From positions 1,465,819 to 1,529,818 of the forward strand of contig NZ_VCEI01000011.1 in NCBI RefSeq assembly GCF_005860765.1: a DNA stretch of 64,000 nucleotides. Direction: 5' to 3'. Shown here piece after piece: positions 17,172 through 26,676 of the stretch; the first letter of the stretch is position 1, and every line of letters begins with the position of its first letter. Below the pieces are notes generated by a model that saw only the letters and a list, made by a program, of their open reading frames with translations, had not been told where the DNA came from and did no database searches. A program made the position numbers and the translations under genes. Source of the DNA: Dyadobacter sediminis (GTDB lineage: Bacteria; Bacteroidota; Bacteroidia; Cytophagales; Spirosomataceae).

Positions 17172-19493
17172 TTATGATTTGGTGATCGTTTCTTCCAGGT
17201 TGTAAATGGTCGAAATCACACGCATGAAGGCAGCTATGGCCTTTTTATCCAGATTCTTGGTCAGCGGGTACTCTCCTGCCGCAAGCATTTTTTCAGCCGA
17301 CTGCGGCTGGATGCTTTTCAGCTGCTTTTCATAATATGCGGTCAAAATATCCAGTTCCTTTTCACTTGGCGTCCTGCATACGATCAGCCGGAAAGCTTTG
17401 ATTATTTTATCTTTATCCTGACTTTTTTCCTGTAACAGTTTTGTAGCCAGCACTCTGGATGCTTCCAAAACGGCCGGATCGTTCATCATCACCAGCGCCT
17501 GAAGCGGCGTGTTGGTTTTTAGCCGTTTTACCTCGCACAAATCCCGGTTACTCGCATCAAAAATGCTCATGGTCGGTGGCGGGACCGTCCGTTTGATCAG
17601 CGTGTACATGCCACGGCGGTACAGCGCAGAACCGTGATCCTGATTGTAAACCGAAAGCAAACCTCTTCCCGAAGTGGCGCCTTCCCACAAGCCCGCCGGC
17701 TGATAGGGTTTCACACTCGGGCCGCCGATCGTTTTGTTCAGTAGTCCGCTGCTTGCCAGTACGAGATCTTTGATGTACTCTGCATGGATGCGATAACGCG
17801 GGCCTCTTGCGAGTAGAATATTGTCGGGATCTTTGGCCAGTTTTTCCTTGCTCACAACAGCCGATTGCCGGTAAGCAGCCGTAGACACCATTTGCTTTAC
17901 AAGCCGTTTGATGTCCCAGTCATGTTCCATAAAGTCGGTGGCAAGCCAGTCGAGCAAGGCAGGATGCGACGGCAGTTCGCCCTGCATGCCAAAATCACCG
18001 GAGGTTTTTACAATTCCTTTTCCAAAGAATTCCTGCCAGAGCATATTTACATAAACCCGCGCAGTCAGCGGATTACGCTTGTCGAAAAGCCATTGTGAAA
18101 GTCCGAGCCTGTTTTTAGGATATTTTTTATCAAATGGCAAAATGGAAGCCGGCGTTCCGGGCTGCACTTCATCGCCGGGTGCATCGTACACGCCGCGGTT
18201 CAGAATGTACGTTTTGCGTGTCGTATCCAGATCGCCCATCACCGATACAATCAGCTGATTGGTGTCCGTCTTGTTCACAAAGCTCAGAATGCCTTTCACA
18301 TCCTCATCGCTGATCTCCATCAACGGTTTTTTGGCGTACGTTTCCGGCCCGCCGATAACGGATTCAATGCCGACTTCTTTTACATTGTTGAAAAACGCAA
18401 ACATCTGATAATATTCTTTTTGCGAAAAAGGGTCGTACTTATGATCGTGACAATGCGCGCATTCCAGCGTAATGCCCAAAAGCCCTTTCCCAAACAGATC
18501 GTTACGGTCGGTTACATACATGATCCGGTATTCTTCGGGAATAACCCCGCCTTCTTCGGTGATTTTGTGGTTCCGGTTAAACCCGGTTGCAAGCAGCTGT
18601 TCCTTGCTTGCATTGGGCATGAGATCGCCCGCAAGCTGCCAGCTTACAAAATCATTATAATGCATGTTGTTGTTAAAAGCATGGATTACCCAGTCACGCC
18701 AGGGCCATTGCGTACGGTAACCGTCATCCTGATAGCCGTGCGAATCGGCATAACGTGCCAGATCCAGCCAGTGCAAGGACATTTTTTCACCATAAGCCGG
18801 ATTTTTCAGTAGCTGATCGATCATGCGATCGTATGCATCAGGCCGTTTGTCTGCCAGAAATTGGTCCATCATTTCAAGTGTGGGCGGCAATCCGACCAAA
18901 TCAAGGCTCAGCCTTTTCAGAAGCCGTTCCTTATCTGCTTCTTCGTTGGGCTCCATACCGTTTTCTTCCAGCTTCTGCAGGATAAAATAATCGATTTCAT
19001 TCACCGGCCATTTCTTGTCCGACACTTCCGGCAAAGCAGGTTTTTGCGGCGCTACGAATGCCCAGTGCTTTTCATACCTGGCACCTTGCCGGATCCATTT
19101 TTCAATCAGGCCGATTTCACGCTGCGTGAGTTTCAGATTGGAAGCCGGCGGCGGCATCAGCAATGCCGTGTCTTTGGTCGTTATGCGCAGATATGCCTGT
19201 GAAAATTCAGGCTTGCCTTTTACCAATGCATGGGCTCCCGGATTTTCCTGCAATGCTTTAAAAGCACTTTCCTCCACATCCAGCCGGAGACCGGCTTCAC
19301 GTTTATTGGCATCAGGACCGTGACATGCGAGGCATTTGTCGGAAAGGATTGGTCGGATATCAAAATTGTAACTGACCTGCTCAGGTAATTTTTCCGTTAC
19401 TTCCTGATAGCCAGTCTTTTTATTGCAGGACTGTATGACAAGCGCAATTCCGGCCGTGAGAAGCATGGTGATAAATCCTGTCTGCAGTTTCAT
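17172..19493 (-). CDS. DUF1549/DUF1553 Planctomycete-type cytochrome lipoprotein
   Basis: A 773-residue protein from the ATG at 19493 (a TTG two codons upstream is less likely). It has a lipoprotein signal (VIQSC). The cytochrome domain PSCyt1 has a haem site CLACHGPDANKREAGLRLD near residue 54. The DUF1549 block follows (WPVNEIDYFILQKLEENGMEPN, LPP...LEMMDQFLADKRPDAYDRMIDQLL), with AHCHDHKYDP about residue 345, and then the DUF1553 block (NRLGLSQWLFDKRNPLTARVYVN) ends in LQALVMMNDP. It starts the run leading to the DUF1501 and DUF2231 genes. These proteins are best known from Planctomycetes, where roles in breakdown of complex or sulfated glycans have been proposed; the actual role is unknown. 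Confidence 0.9.
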   Translation of the reverse strand: MKLQTGFITMLLTAGIALVIQSCNKKTGYQEVTEKLPEQVSYNFDIRPILSDKCLACHGPDANKREAGLRLDVEESAFKALQENPGAHALVKGKPEFSQAYLRITTKDTALLMPPPASNLKLTQREIGLIEKWIRQGARYEKHWAFVAPQKPALPEVSDKKWPVNEIDYFILQKLEENGMEPNEEADKERLLKRLSLDLVGLPPTLEMMDQFLADKRPDAYDRMIDQLLKNPAYGEKMSLHWLDLARYADSHGYQDDGYRTQWPWRDWVIHAFNNNMHYNDFVSWQLAGDLMPNASKEQLLATGFNRNHKITEEGGVIPEEYRIMYVTDRNDLFGKGLLGITLECAHCHDHKYDPFSQKEYYQMFAFFNNVKEVGIESVIGGPETYAKKPLMEISDEDVKGILSFVNKTDTNQLIVSVMGDLDTTRKTYILNRGVYDAPGDEVQPGTPASILPFDKKYPKNRLGLSQWLFDKRNPLTARVYVNMLWQEFFGKGIVKTSGDFGMQGELPSHPALLDWLATDFMEHDWDIKRLVKQMVSTAAYRQSAVVSKEKLAKDPDNILLARGPRYRIHAEYIKDLVLASSGLLNKTIGGPSVKPYQPAGLWEGATSGRGLLSVYNQDHGSALYRRGMYTLIKRTVPPPTMSIFDASNRDLCEVKRLKTNTPLQALVMMNDPAVLEASRVLATKLLQEKSQDKDKIIKAFRLIVCRTPSEKELDILTAYYEKQLKSIQPQSAEKMLAAGEYPLTKNLDKKAIAAFMRVISTIYNLEETITKS

Positions 19494-19645
19494 AATCAAG
19501 GGTTCAGGAATGTGTCAGGACATTTTTTCATTAATATAATTAATTAATTAAAAAAATGTACATTTAATGGTACAATTTGTCTTTTCTAAATGTTACAACT
19601 GTCCTGCTCTGTACTGTTCCATCTTTTACAATGTTCAAACCGGTT

Positions 19646-20290
19646 ATGAAGCAACGCTCTGTTTTAGGTTTTTTACTGATTATTAATGCATTGGCCGGTT
19701 TTGCTCCTTCCAGGATCGGGCAGTTTGATAAAAGCATGGATATCGGCAGTCCCAAGCTGGCCGGAACTTCGGGTTATGATGCCGGAAGGAAAGAATATAC
19801 ACTCAAAGGCTCGGGTTACAACATCTGGTTTGAACGGGATGAATTTCAATATCTGTTCCGCGAGCTGATCGGTGATTTTGTTGTCACGGCCGATTTTGAA
19901 TTATCCGGAAAGGGAACGGACCCGCACCGGAAAGTGGGCTGGATGGTGCGTGAATCCACCGCAGACGATGCATCACATGTAAGCGCAGTGGTGCATGGCG
20001 ACGGACTTACCGTGTTGCAATGGCGTGTTGCAAAAGGTGAAAAAATGCGTGATCCGGAAGACGAGATTTTCAGCAAAGAGAAAAATGTTCAGACGGTCCA
20101 GGTGGAACGCAAAGGGGCTGAATACACCATGCGTACAGCTGCCAAAGGCCAGCCATTGCAGCCCGTTGGTTCACACGTGATGAAAAATCTGGATGGCAAA
20201 GTTTTGGTTGGATTGTTTATATGCGCACATAACCCGGACATCGTGGAAGAAGCCCGGGTCAGGAACGTAAAAATAATCCAGAACAAGTAA
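19646..20290 (+). CDS. Secreted beta-sandwich (DUF1349 / laminin-G-like) protein
   Basis: About 214 residues with a signal peptide if translation starts at the ATG at 19646 (MKQRSVLGFLLIINALAG); the ATG at 19631 and the TTG at 19577 are alternatives and give an odd extra N-terminus. The mature part is all-beta, with NIWFERDEFQYLFRELIGDFVVTADFEL and KVGWMVRESTADDASHVSAVVHGDG, which match the concanavalin-like fold seen in DUF1349 proteins and at the ends of TolB-like proteins. No catalytic residues are evident. It diverges from the Planctomycete-type gene run across a 150-base AT-rich gap and could bind the glycan that the module acts on; that is inference from position. Confidence 0.7.
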   Translation: MKQRSVLGFLLIINALAGFAPSRIGQFDKSMDIGSPKLAGTSGYDAGRKEYTLKGSGYNIWFERDEFQYLFRELIGDFVVTADFELSGKGTDPHRKVGWMVRESTADDASHVSAVVHGDGLTVLQWRVAKGEKMRDPEDEIFSKEKNVQTVQVERKGAEYTMRTAAKGQPLQPVGSHVMKNLDGKVLVGLFICAHNPDIVEEARVRNVKIIQNK

Positions 20291-20323
20291 CAGTCTGTAA
20301 CTGGAAAAGCTTTCAGACAACTG

Positions 20324-20373
20324 ATAGCTAAATGCCAAAATCTAAAAAATCAATAGCTAACAGCCAACAGCTT
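20324..20373. repeat. Single-arm copy of the AGCTAATAGCC-type repeat
   Basis: In the gap between two convergent genes, words such as GATAGCTAAATGCC, AATAGCTAACAGCC and AACAGCTT repeat with the same composition and phase as the right arm of the element at 7695-7985. No hairpin partner is obvious here. Confidence 0.5.
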
Positions 20374-20384
20374 ATTCAACTGGA

Positions 20385-22157
20385 TCACCCTTTGCTGGCG
20401 ATCCAGCGATTCACTTTATCTTCCAGAATTTCCAGCGGAACGCATCCCGATTCAAGAACCAGATTGTGAAACTCACGGATCTGAAATCCGGAACCCAGTT
20501 TCTTTTCGGCTTTTGCCCTTAACTGACGAATCTTAAGCTGTCCGATTTTGTAAGACAAAGCTTGTCCGCCGCCGGCCATATACCGTTCGATTTCCGCCGT
20601 AATACTTTCCTTGGACTCCGCTTCATGATCCAGCGAATACTTGATGGCCTTTTCCCTTGTCCAGCCTTTGGAATGAATTCCGGTATCCACAACCAGACGG
20701 ATGGCGCGGTGCATCTCACCGCTCAGCATGCCGAAATACTGGTACGGATCGGTATAAAGTCCCAGTTCCCTGCCCAGTGATTCTGCATACAGCGCCCAGC
20801 CTTCGCCGTAGGCGCTGTACCAGAGATTTTTACGAAAATCGGGAAGCGCTGTATTTTCCTGCTGAAGAGAAATCTGATAATGATGCCCGGGAATGGCTTC
20901 GTGCAGGAAAAGGCTTTCATCCGAAACTATATTGTACTTTTTCACATCCGGAATCGGAACGTAGAAGACACCCGGTCTGGAACCGTCCGGCAAGCCAGAA
21001 TTATACTCTGCTGATGCCGACGCCTCGCGAAATGCTTCCGTTCTGCGTACCTCGAAAGCGGTTTTGGGAGTAAGGTCAAACAGCTTTTTCAGGTTCGGCT
21101 TCATGACCTCATGTATTTTGTTGAAATGGGTAATTACTTCTTTCGGCTCTTTGAACGGCATCAATTTCGGATTGGCGCGCACAAAGTCGAAGAAGGATTT
21201 CAGATCACCTTTGAAGCCGACCTGTGCCTTAACTTTTTCCATTTCAGCAGAAATTCTTTCTACTTCGCTGAGTCCGAGCTTATGAATTTCGTCGGACTTC
21301 ATATTGGTTGTCGTGTAGTATTTTATGTAGTAGTTGTAAAGATCTTCTCCGTTGGGCAGTGATTTGAACCCGTCTGTTTTCCTTCCGGCAGGCAAGTACT
21401 CTTCTTCTACAAACGTATGCAGCTTTTTGAACATCGGAATGACCTTGTTTTCCACCATGTCCGCATATTCCTTTTTCAAACGGGATTTGTCCTGTGCTGA
21501 AAAGTCTTTCGGAAACTTTTTTACCGGCGCATAAAACAGATGTTCATTAGCCGGCCCGTGATTCATTCCGGCCAGCTGCGGTATCATTTTCCGGATCAGG
21601 GAAGCCGGCAGTACATACCCTTGCTGGATTCCTTTACGCATATTTACCTGAGCCGTATCGCACCAGACGACAAACCCGTCAACGCGTTTCTGCCAGTCCT
21701 CGTAATCTTTTACCGTTTTAAATGGCTGGCTGCTGCTTCCGCTGGCCAGTTGGGAAATAAACAGATGCTTGGAAAAAATCTGGTTTAAAGGCATCAGTTC
21801 GGTCGGGTATTTTAGTTCTGCCAGGTTAATATTGCATTCCCACAGCAGAATATCCCAGCTGGTCTTGTCTTCATCCGAAAGCTTCTCACGGTCGTACCTT
21901 GCCAGTTCGGCCTTGTATTTTTTATAAAATTCCTTCAGTTTAGCCCTTCCTTCTTCCGTAAGTTCGTCAGACATGCGGTCATTGTAACGGTTATCCCCGT
22001 TTATCGTAGCTTCCAGCGGGTACAGCTGAAGTCGTTCTTCATAGTAGTTTGTAAATACAGATTTTACGGGAGGCAAATAGGCTTCATTGGCATTTTTATG
22101 CTTGCAGGATTGCAGTGCCGTAACAATAATAAGGAATGCTAAGAACAGATTTTTCAT
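20385..22157 (-). CDS. DUF885 family peptidase-like lipoprotein
   Basis: A 590-residue protein starting at the ATG at 22157 (MKNLFLAFLIIVTALQSC), which places a lipobox Cys at residue 18; the 12 codons before it start with TTG and break up the signal. The DUF885 metallopeptidase-like motif HEAIPGHHYQ is present, followed by YGEGWALYAESLGRELG and GQALSYKIGQL, all conserved in that family. Members are predicted zinc peptidases of the periplasm and related to M2/M3-like folds; direct biochemical evidence is thin. It is a single gene, convergent with the beta-sandwich gene and with a long AT-rich region upstream. Confidence 0.9.
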   Translation of the reverse strand: MKNLFLAFLIIVTALQSCKHKNANEAYLPPVKSVFTNYYEERLQLYPLEATINGDNRYNDRMSDELTEEGRAKLKEFYKKYKAELARYDREKLSDEDKTSWDILLWECNINLAELKYPTELMPLNQIFSKHLFISQLASGSSSQPFKTVKDYEDWQKRVDGFVVWCDTAQVNMRKGIQQGYVLPASLIRKMIPQLAGMNHGPANEHLFYAPVKKFPKDFSAQDKSRLKKEYADMVENKVIPMFKKLHTFVEEEYLPAGRKTDGFKSLPNGEDLYNYYIKYYTTTNMKSDEIHKLGLSEVERISAEMEKVKAQVGFKGDLKSFFDFVRANPKLMPFKEPKEVITHFNKIHEVMKPNLKKLFDLTPKTAFEVRRTEAFREASASAEYNSGLPDGSRPGVFYVPIPDVKKYNIVSDESLFLHEAIPGHHYQISLQQENTALPDFRKNLWYSAYGEGWALYAESLGRELGLYTDPYQYFGMLSGEMHRAIRLVVDTGIHSKGWTREKAIKYSLDHEAESKESITAEIERYMAGGGQALSYKIGQLKIRQLRAKAEKKLGSGFQIREFHNLVLESGCVPLEILEDKVNRWIASKG

Positions 22158-22708
22158 GCGGCTGACGATTTTTAAATCGCTGTAAAATAACACAGAAGAA
22201 TATTATTAAGGCCGCTTTTATACAAAAAATGCCGGAAAGAAGGCAAATTCCACCATCATTCAGCCATATTCCGCAGTTATATTGATCAGCCTGTCATATT
22301 TATTTTATCGACATTAAAAAGCTTTAAATAATCCATTCCAAGCTATATTGATATGATTTAACGTAGTATTTTGGTACACGGGAATATGAAACCCATAACT
22401 AGTTTAATTGCCTTTATTTTGTAGGGTCTTCCCGTTTGAAGTAGAAGTCGGTTTTTGGCCCCGGATCTACGTATCATCCTGTTTGCAAACCTGGAAAAAG
22501 AAGTACTTTCCTGAAAGTCAGAATGCCGGATGGCTGCCGGCCTGAAGCATAAACCTGAACCATGCACAAAAATCATTTACAACAAACGAATCTGTTACTA
22601 TTTTTCTTCCTTTTTAAAAAGGATAAGTGTATAATGTAGCATATTGCACAGATTGTCATTTGCCCGGCAATGCCGCTTTACCGTTTTACCATCAAAACAG
22701 CCACAGAC
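22158..22708. other. 551-base AT-rich intergenic region
   Basis: This gap separates the divergent DUF885 and methyltransferase-like genes. It must carry both promoters, but I see no convincing paired -33/-7 elements, no tRNA and no stable RNA hairpin. A 72-codon minus-strand frame at 22358-22576 has no family resemblance or start context and is not called. The methyltransferase frame itself extends to an ATG at 22670. Confidence 0.5.
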
Positions 22709-23320
22709 ATGGGACTAAGAACTTTTATAAGTGATCATTTTATTAAAGACATCGTACCGTACAAACCCCTGAAACTCACCAAGCCGGAAAAAACGCTGGA
22801 AATTGTGTCGGCCTGGAAAGGTCTGGAAATGATCATTGCGGATATTATAGAAAGATTCGGGCTTAAAAATGAAAGCTGTATTGAATTCGGCGTCGAGTTC
22901 GGTTATTCGGCTGTTGTGTTTTCCAATTATTTCAAGTCTGTTACCGGCGTGGATACGTTTGAAGGAGACATTCATACTGAAAACAAGGCTGAACATTATC
23001 TGGAAACAAGCAACAGGCTGGCTGAATACAAGAATATTGTGCTCGTCAAATCGGATTACAAAGACTGGATAAAACGCGACAACAAACGTTACGACCTGGC
23101 ACATGTGGACATTGTGCATAACTATAAAGAAACTTTTGAATGCGGATTATGGGCTGCACAGCACAGCAGTTGTACCATTTTTCATGATACCGAAAGCTTT
23201 CCGGAAGTAAGAAGGGCTGTGAAGGACATTGCAGCCGAAACGGGCCAGAAACTTTACAATTACCCTTATCATTATGGATTGGGAATTCTGGTGGATAAAA
23301 AGTCAATCGGTAAAAAGTAG
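22709..23320 (+). CDS. Class I SAM-dependent methyltransferase-like protein
   Basis: About 203 residues from the ATG at 22709 (an ATG at 22670 would add 13 residues). The SAM-binding core can be read: CIEFGVEFGYSAVVFSNYF (motif I, Gly-rich loop), then VTGVDTFEGDIH with an acidic residue ending strand 2, then YDLAHVDIVHNYKETFECGLWAAQ (motif IV-like) and CTIFHDTESFPEVRRAV. This arrangement resembles the Methyltransf_24 group that often modifies sugars or small metabolites. It is followed after 21 bases by the nucleoside hydrolase on the same strand, so the pair may be cotranscribed. The substrate is unknown. Confidence 0.72.
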   Translation: MGLRTFISDHFIKDIVPYKPLKLTKPEKTLEIVSAWKGLEMIIADIIERFGLKNESCIEFGVEFGYSAVVFSNYFKSVTGVDTFEGDIHTENKAEHYLETSNRLAEYKNIVLVKSDYKDWIKRDNKRYDLAHVDIVHNYKETFECGLWAAQHSSCTIFHDTESFPEVRRAVKDIAAETGQKLYNYPYHYGLGILVDKKSIGKK

Positions 23321-23341
23321 TAATTTCTGCATTTCAGGCAT

Positions 23342-24283
23342 ATGGTTAAGAAAATTCCGGTAATTATTGACTGTGACCCGGGGCATGACGATGCACTGAT
23401 GCTGATGCTCGCATTTGGCAGCGGCCGTTTTGATGTAAAAGCAGTGACTATTTCTGCCGGAAACCAGACGCAGGAAAAAACACTGAACAATGCACTGAAG
23501 ATCCTGACGCTGATCGGTGCACGTGTGCCCGTTTACAGAGGTGCGGAAAAACCGATGTTCCGTCAGCTGATTACGGCAGATTTCGTGCATGGCGAAACCG
23601 GGCTGGACGGACCCTCACTTCCGAAAGCCACCTTTCAAGCGCAACCCGTAACGGCATGTGAAGGCATGGCGGAAATCCTGACCCGTGCTACTGAAAAAGT
23701 GACGCTTGTACCGACCGGACCGCTGACGAACATTGCCATTTTCCTGCTTGCTTATCCGCATCTTAAAAATAAAGTGGAAAGAATTTCCCTGATGGGCGGC
23801 GGCATATTCCGGGGCAACATGACGCCGCTTGCGGAATTCAACATTTTTGCTGATCCGGAAGCGGCAGCTATCGTTTTTTCATCCGGAATCCCGATAGCCA
23901 TGTGCGGGCTTGATGTTACGCACAAGGCACTGGTTTTTCAGAAAGATATAGATGCGCTGAGAAAAATCGGGAATAAGTGTGCTGTTGCAGCCGCAGATCT
24001 GATGGATTTCTTTTCCATCTTTTACAGAAAACACCGTTCCGAGCTGGACGGCGGCGCTGCACTGCATGATCCGTGTGCCATTGCATGGCTGATTAATCCG
24101 GATATTTTCCGGACCAAATCCTGCTATGTTGCGGTAGAAACAAAAGGAGAACTGACCAGAGGAACCACCGTTGTTGACTTTTATGATGTACTGGAAATGG
24201 AGCCGAATGCCGAAGTTGCGTATGACATTCGACGGAACGAATACATTGCCATGATCCTGGATGCCGTTCGTAATCTGCCCTGA
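23342..24283 (+). CDS. Nucleoside hydrolase (IunH family)
   Basis: A 313-residue cytoplasmic enzyme. The N-terminal DCDPGHDDALML is the calcium-binding signature of inosine-uridine preferring nucleoside hydrolases. VTLVPTGPLTNIAIFL, the LMGGGIFRGNMTPLAEFNIFADPEAA block with its catalytic-site Asn and Asp, and LHDPCAIAWLI with the C-terminal Asp ligand complete the site. It splits the N-glycosidic bond of ribonucleosides into base and ribose for salvage. It lies downstream of the methyltransferase-like gene and converges with the MFS exporter. Confidence 0.93.
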   Translation: MVKKIPVIIDCDPGHDDALMLMLAFGSGRFDVKAVTISAGNQTQEKTLNNALKILTLIGARVPVYRGAEKPMFRQLITADFVHGETGLDGPSLPKATFQAQPVTACEGMAEILTRATEKVTLVPTGPLTNIAIFLLAYPHLKNKVERISLMGGGIFRGNMTPLAEFNIFADPEAAAIVFSSGIPIAMCGLDVTHKALVFQKDIDALRKIGNKCAVAAADLMDFFSIFYRKHRSELDGGAALHDPCAIAWLINPDIFRTKSCYVAVETKGELTRGTTVVDFYDVLEMEPNAEVAYDIRRNEYIAMILDAVRNLP

Positions 24284-24293
24284 ACAGCTTGCT

Positions 24294-25526
24294 CTACAAC
24301 AATACGGAAACTTTCTCTTCCACCTTTCTCCGGCTCGAATGATACCTTACGACCGCATTGCCCGTATGCAGAATGAACAAGCCGCCCAATGAACAAAAGG
24401 CCATCATCCCGACCATTGGCAAGGCCGTATTGTTATGCAAAAAACTCACAACAGCAGAAATAACAGCTCCTGAACCCATTCTCCAGCTTCCCATTAATGC
24501 AGATGCGCTCCCGGTATGTTTGCTGAAAGGTGCCAGCGACAACGCAGAAGTGTTCGGGCCGGTAAGTCCTTGTCCCGTAAGAAAAACGAACATCATTCCA
24601 ATAAGCGAATAAAGTCCGAACCAGTGGTTATAAACACCCGCGATCAGGATCAGCCCGACAATGCTTTGATAAAACAACGTTGTTTTGATGATCTGCTCGC
24701 TCCTGTATTTTTTAAGAAGAAAATGGTTCAGCTGCGTTGAACCGATCATGGCAAATGCAAGGAACGCGAAAATCCAGCCGTATTGCTGTTCGCTTACTTT
24801 GTAAATGTTCATGAATACATCCGAAGAACCGGCAATGTATGCAAACGGAGCAGCCGTTGCCAATCCGCCGGCAAGCGTGTAAATCAGGAACTGAGGCTGC
24901 CTGATGACAGTGAAATAGCCGGACAATACTGCTTTGGGCCTTAAAGAAACCGACGTATCCGCCTGACGTCCCGTTGGCAGGAAGAAATAAATAGCTGCCA
25001 TGATCATGGTAACGATCCCGGCCAGAATTATAAAAATCCAGTGCCACGAAATGACGCCCGTAACATAGCCGCCTACCGTTGGAGCGATCATCGGGGAAAC
25101 GGCAATCACCAGAGTAATCATTGAAAAAACCTCTGCCCGCTTTTCAGAAGGAAAAAGGTCGCTCACCAGTGCCTGTGATGCCACAAGGCCTACGCACCCG
25201 CCCATGGCCTGAAAAAAACGCATCAGAACAAGTTCATCTACAGAAGCAGTAAATGCACAGCCTACTGACGCCAGCACATACAATGCAAGTCCGAAGAAAA
25301 GCGGTTTTTTGCGCCCAAAACGGTCCAGCAGAGGTCCGTAAAGCACTTGCCCGATACATATTCCGACGAGATAACTTGTTAAGGATAATTGTACTTTATC
25401 AATAGTTGTTTTAAGATCGGCGGCTATCCGGGGAAAGCCCGGAAGGTACATATCAATGGAAAAAGGGCTGACTGTCGCCAGAAAACCCAGTATGAGTATG
25501 ATAAAAAAATATTGCTTGCGATTCAT
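24294..25526 (-). CDS. Bcr/CflA family MFS multidrug exporter
   Basis: A 410-residue membrane protein with about 12 hydrophobic segments, starting at the ATG at 25526. SIDMYLPGFPRIAADL in helix 1, the GPLLDRFGRKKPL loop between helices 2 and 3 (MFS motif A) and FFQAMGGCVGLVASQALVSDLF (motif C region) are characteristic of the Bcr/CflA drug-resistance group. It would export small molecules by proton antiport across the inner membrane. It converges with the nucleoside hydrolase 10 bases away. Confidence 0.9.
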   Translation of the reverse strand: MNRKQYFFIILILGFLATVSPFSIDMYLPGFPRIAADLKTTIDKVQLSLTSYLVGICIGQVLYGPLLDRFGRKKPLFFGLALYVLASVGCAFTASVDELVLMRFFQAMGGCVGLVASQALVSDLFPSEKRAEVFSMITLVIAVSPMIAPTVGGYVTGVISWHWIFIILAGIVTMIMAAIYFFLPTGRQADTSVSLRPKAVLSGYFTVIRQPQFLIYTLAGGLATAAPFAYIAGSSDVFMNIYKVSEQQYGWIFAFLAFAMIGSTQLNHFLLKKYRSEQIIKTTLFYQSIVGLILIAGVYNHWFGLYSLIGMMFVFLTGQGLTGPNTSALSLAPFSKHTGSASALMGSWRMGSGAVISAVVSFLHNNTALPMVGMMAFCSLGGLFILHTGNAVVRYHSSRRKVEEKVSVLL

Positions 25527-25747
25527 GACCAAATATAAACTACTGAATATTTAACGGGCGCGCAGCGGCATTAAGTTCCTCTCTTTTAATAAGTACAATA
25601 TTTTCATCAATGATGAATACTCTTGCATGCCGATTAATCCTTTCTTACAAATTGTATGGCTCTGCCTGCATGCGGCAGGACTTCAGTTCTGTTTTAATTT
25701 ACATATATTTAAGCCAGAGATATTTTCCAAACTTTTAAGCCTTGACA

Positions 25748-26602
25748 ATGAGAACCATTTTTATTCTGCTGACCATCTTCATGTTCAGGATGTTCCTGCC
25801 TGAACCTCAAACAAAGACGCTGACAATTCCTGTTTGTCACACGCCTGCTGCTTCCAATGACATGTCTGAGCTGGCTGCAAATCCTGCATTTCAGGCTCTT
25901 CATGAAATTCCCGTTCCTTTCAACTATCAGGGAAATGGCGAAATGATCAGTTTTCCGACACCTGACGGTAAACCTGCTTCCGGTTTTTTGATAAAATCGC
26001 CTAAAAAGTCGGATAAATGGCTTTTGGTATATCAGGAATGGTGGGGACTGAACGATCATATCAAGCAGGAAGCAGCCAAACTGCACAAAGATCTGGGTGA
26101 TGTAAATGTGCTCGCACTGGATATGTACGACGGAAATGTGGGAACCACACGCGAAGAAGCCGGCCAGCTTATGCAGAATGCATCCGCAGACAGACTTGCT
26201 TCCATTACAAAAGGAGGACTGAACTATGCAGGAAAAAATGCCCAGATTGCCAGTATCGGATGGTGTTTCGGCGGAATGCTTTCATTACAGTCGGCCATTG
26301 CAAGCGGCAAACAGGTTGCAGGCTGCGTTATGTACTACGGCCGTCCCGAGCAGGATGTAGAAAAACTGAAAACACTGCAAACGGATGTCCTGGGTATTTT
26401 CGGCTCGCAGGATCAGGGCATCAACCCGGAAGTTGTGGCTAAATTTGAAAAAGATATGAAGGCCGCCGGCAAGCAGGTTACCATTAAAATGTACGATGCC
26501 GTTCACGGTTTTGCCAATCCGAGTAACCCGAAGTACGATGCCGCCGCTACCGAAGATGCTTATAAACTGTCACTGGCTTATCTTAAAAAGAAACTCGGAT
26601 AA
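25748..26602 (+). CDS. Dienelactone hydrolase family protein, secreted
   Basis: A 284-residue protein from the ATG at 25748 with a hydrophobic N-terminal export signal. It belongs to the alpha/beta-hydrolase dienelactone hydrolase family: the nucleophile is Cys in GWCFGG, the acid is Asp in GSQDQGIN, and the base is His in VHGFANP. YQEWWGLNDHIK is the conserved early segment. Classical members open dienelactones in chloroaromatic degradation, but export and the lack of partner genes make a general esterase role more likely. A strong terminator follows. Confidence 0.9.
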   Translation: MRTIFILLTIFMFRMFLPEPQTKTLTIPVCHTPAASNDMSELAANPAFQALHEIPVPFNYQGNGEMISFPTPDGKPASGFLIKSPKKSDKWLLVYQEWWGLNDHIKQEAAKLHKDLGDVNVLALDMYDGNVGTTREEAGQLMQNASADRLASITKGGLNYAGKNAQIASIGWCFGGMLSLQSAIASGKQVAGCVMYYGRPEQDVEKLKTLQTDVLGIFGSQDQGINPEVVAKFEKDMKAAGKQVTIKMYDAVHGFANPSNPKYDAAATEDAYKLSLAYLKKKLG

Positions 26603-26620
26603 ACCGGATGCATTATCCAT

Positions 26621-26655
26621 AAAAAATCCCGGCATTGCTGTCCGGGATTTTTTAT
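26621..26655. terminator. Strong bidirectional rho-independent terminator
   Basis: AAATCCCGG at 26624-26632 pairs perfectly with CCGGGATTT at 26642-26650, flanked by an A run before and a T run after, between the convergent dienelactone hydrolase and LEA-like genes. Confidence 0.9.
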
Positions 26656-26676
26656 TTTGTTAATAGGAAAGGCAGA

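Noticed and set aside
22358..22576. A 72-codon minus-strand frame in the gap upstream of the methyltransferase-like gene
   Set aside because: No family resemblance, no signal or domain and no start context; reads like random translation of AT-rich DNA.
25530..25537. Exact -7 box TATATTTG just upstream of the Bcr/CflA gene on the minus strand
   Set aside because: No -33 TTG at usable spacing, and it would put the start at the ATG itself; single boxes are expected by chance in a window this size.
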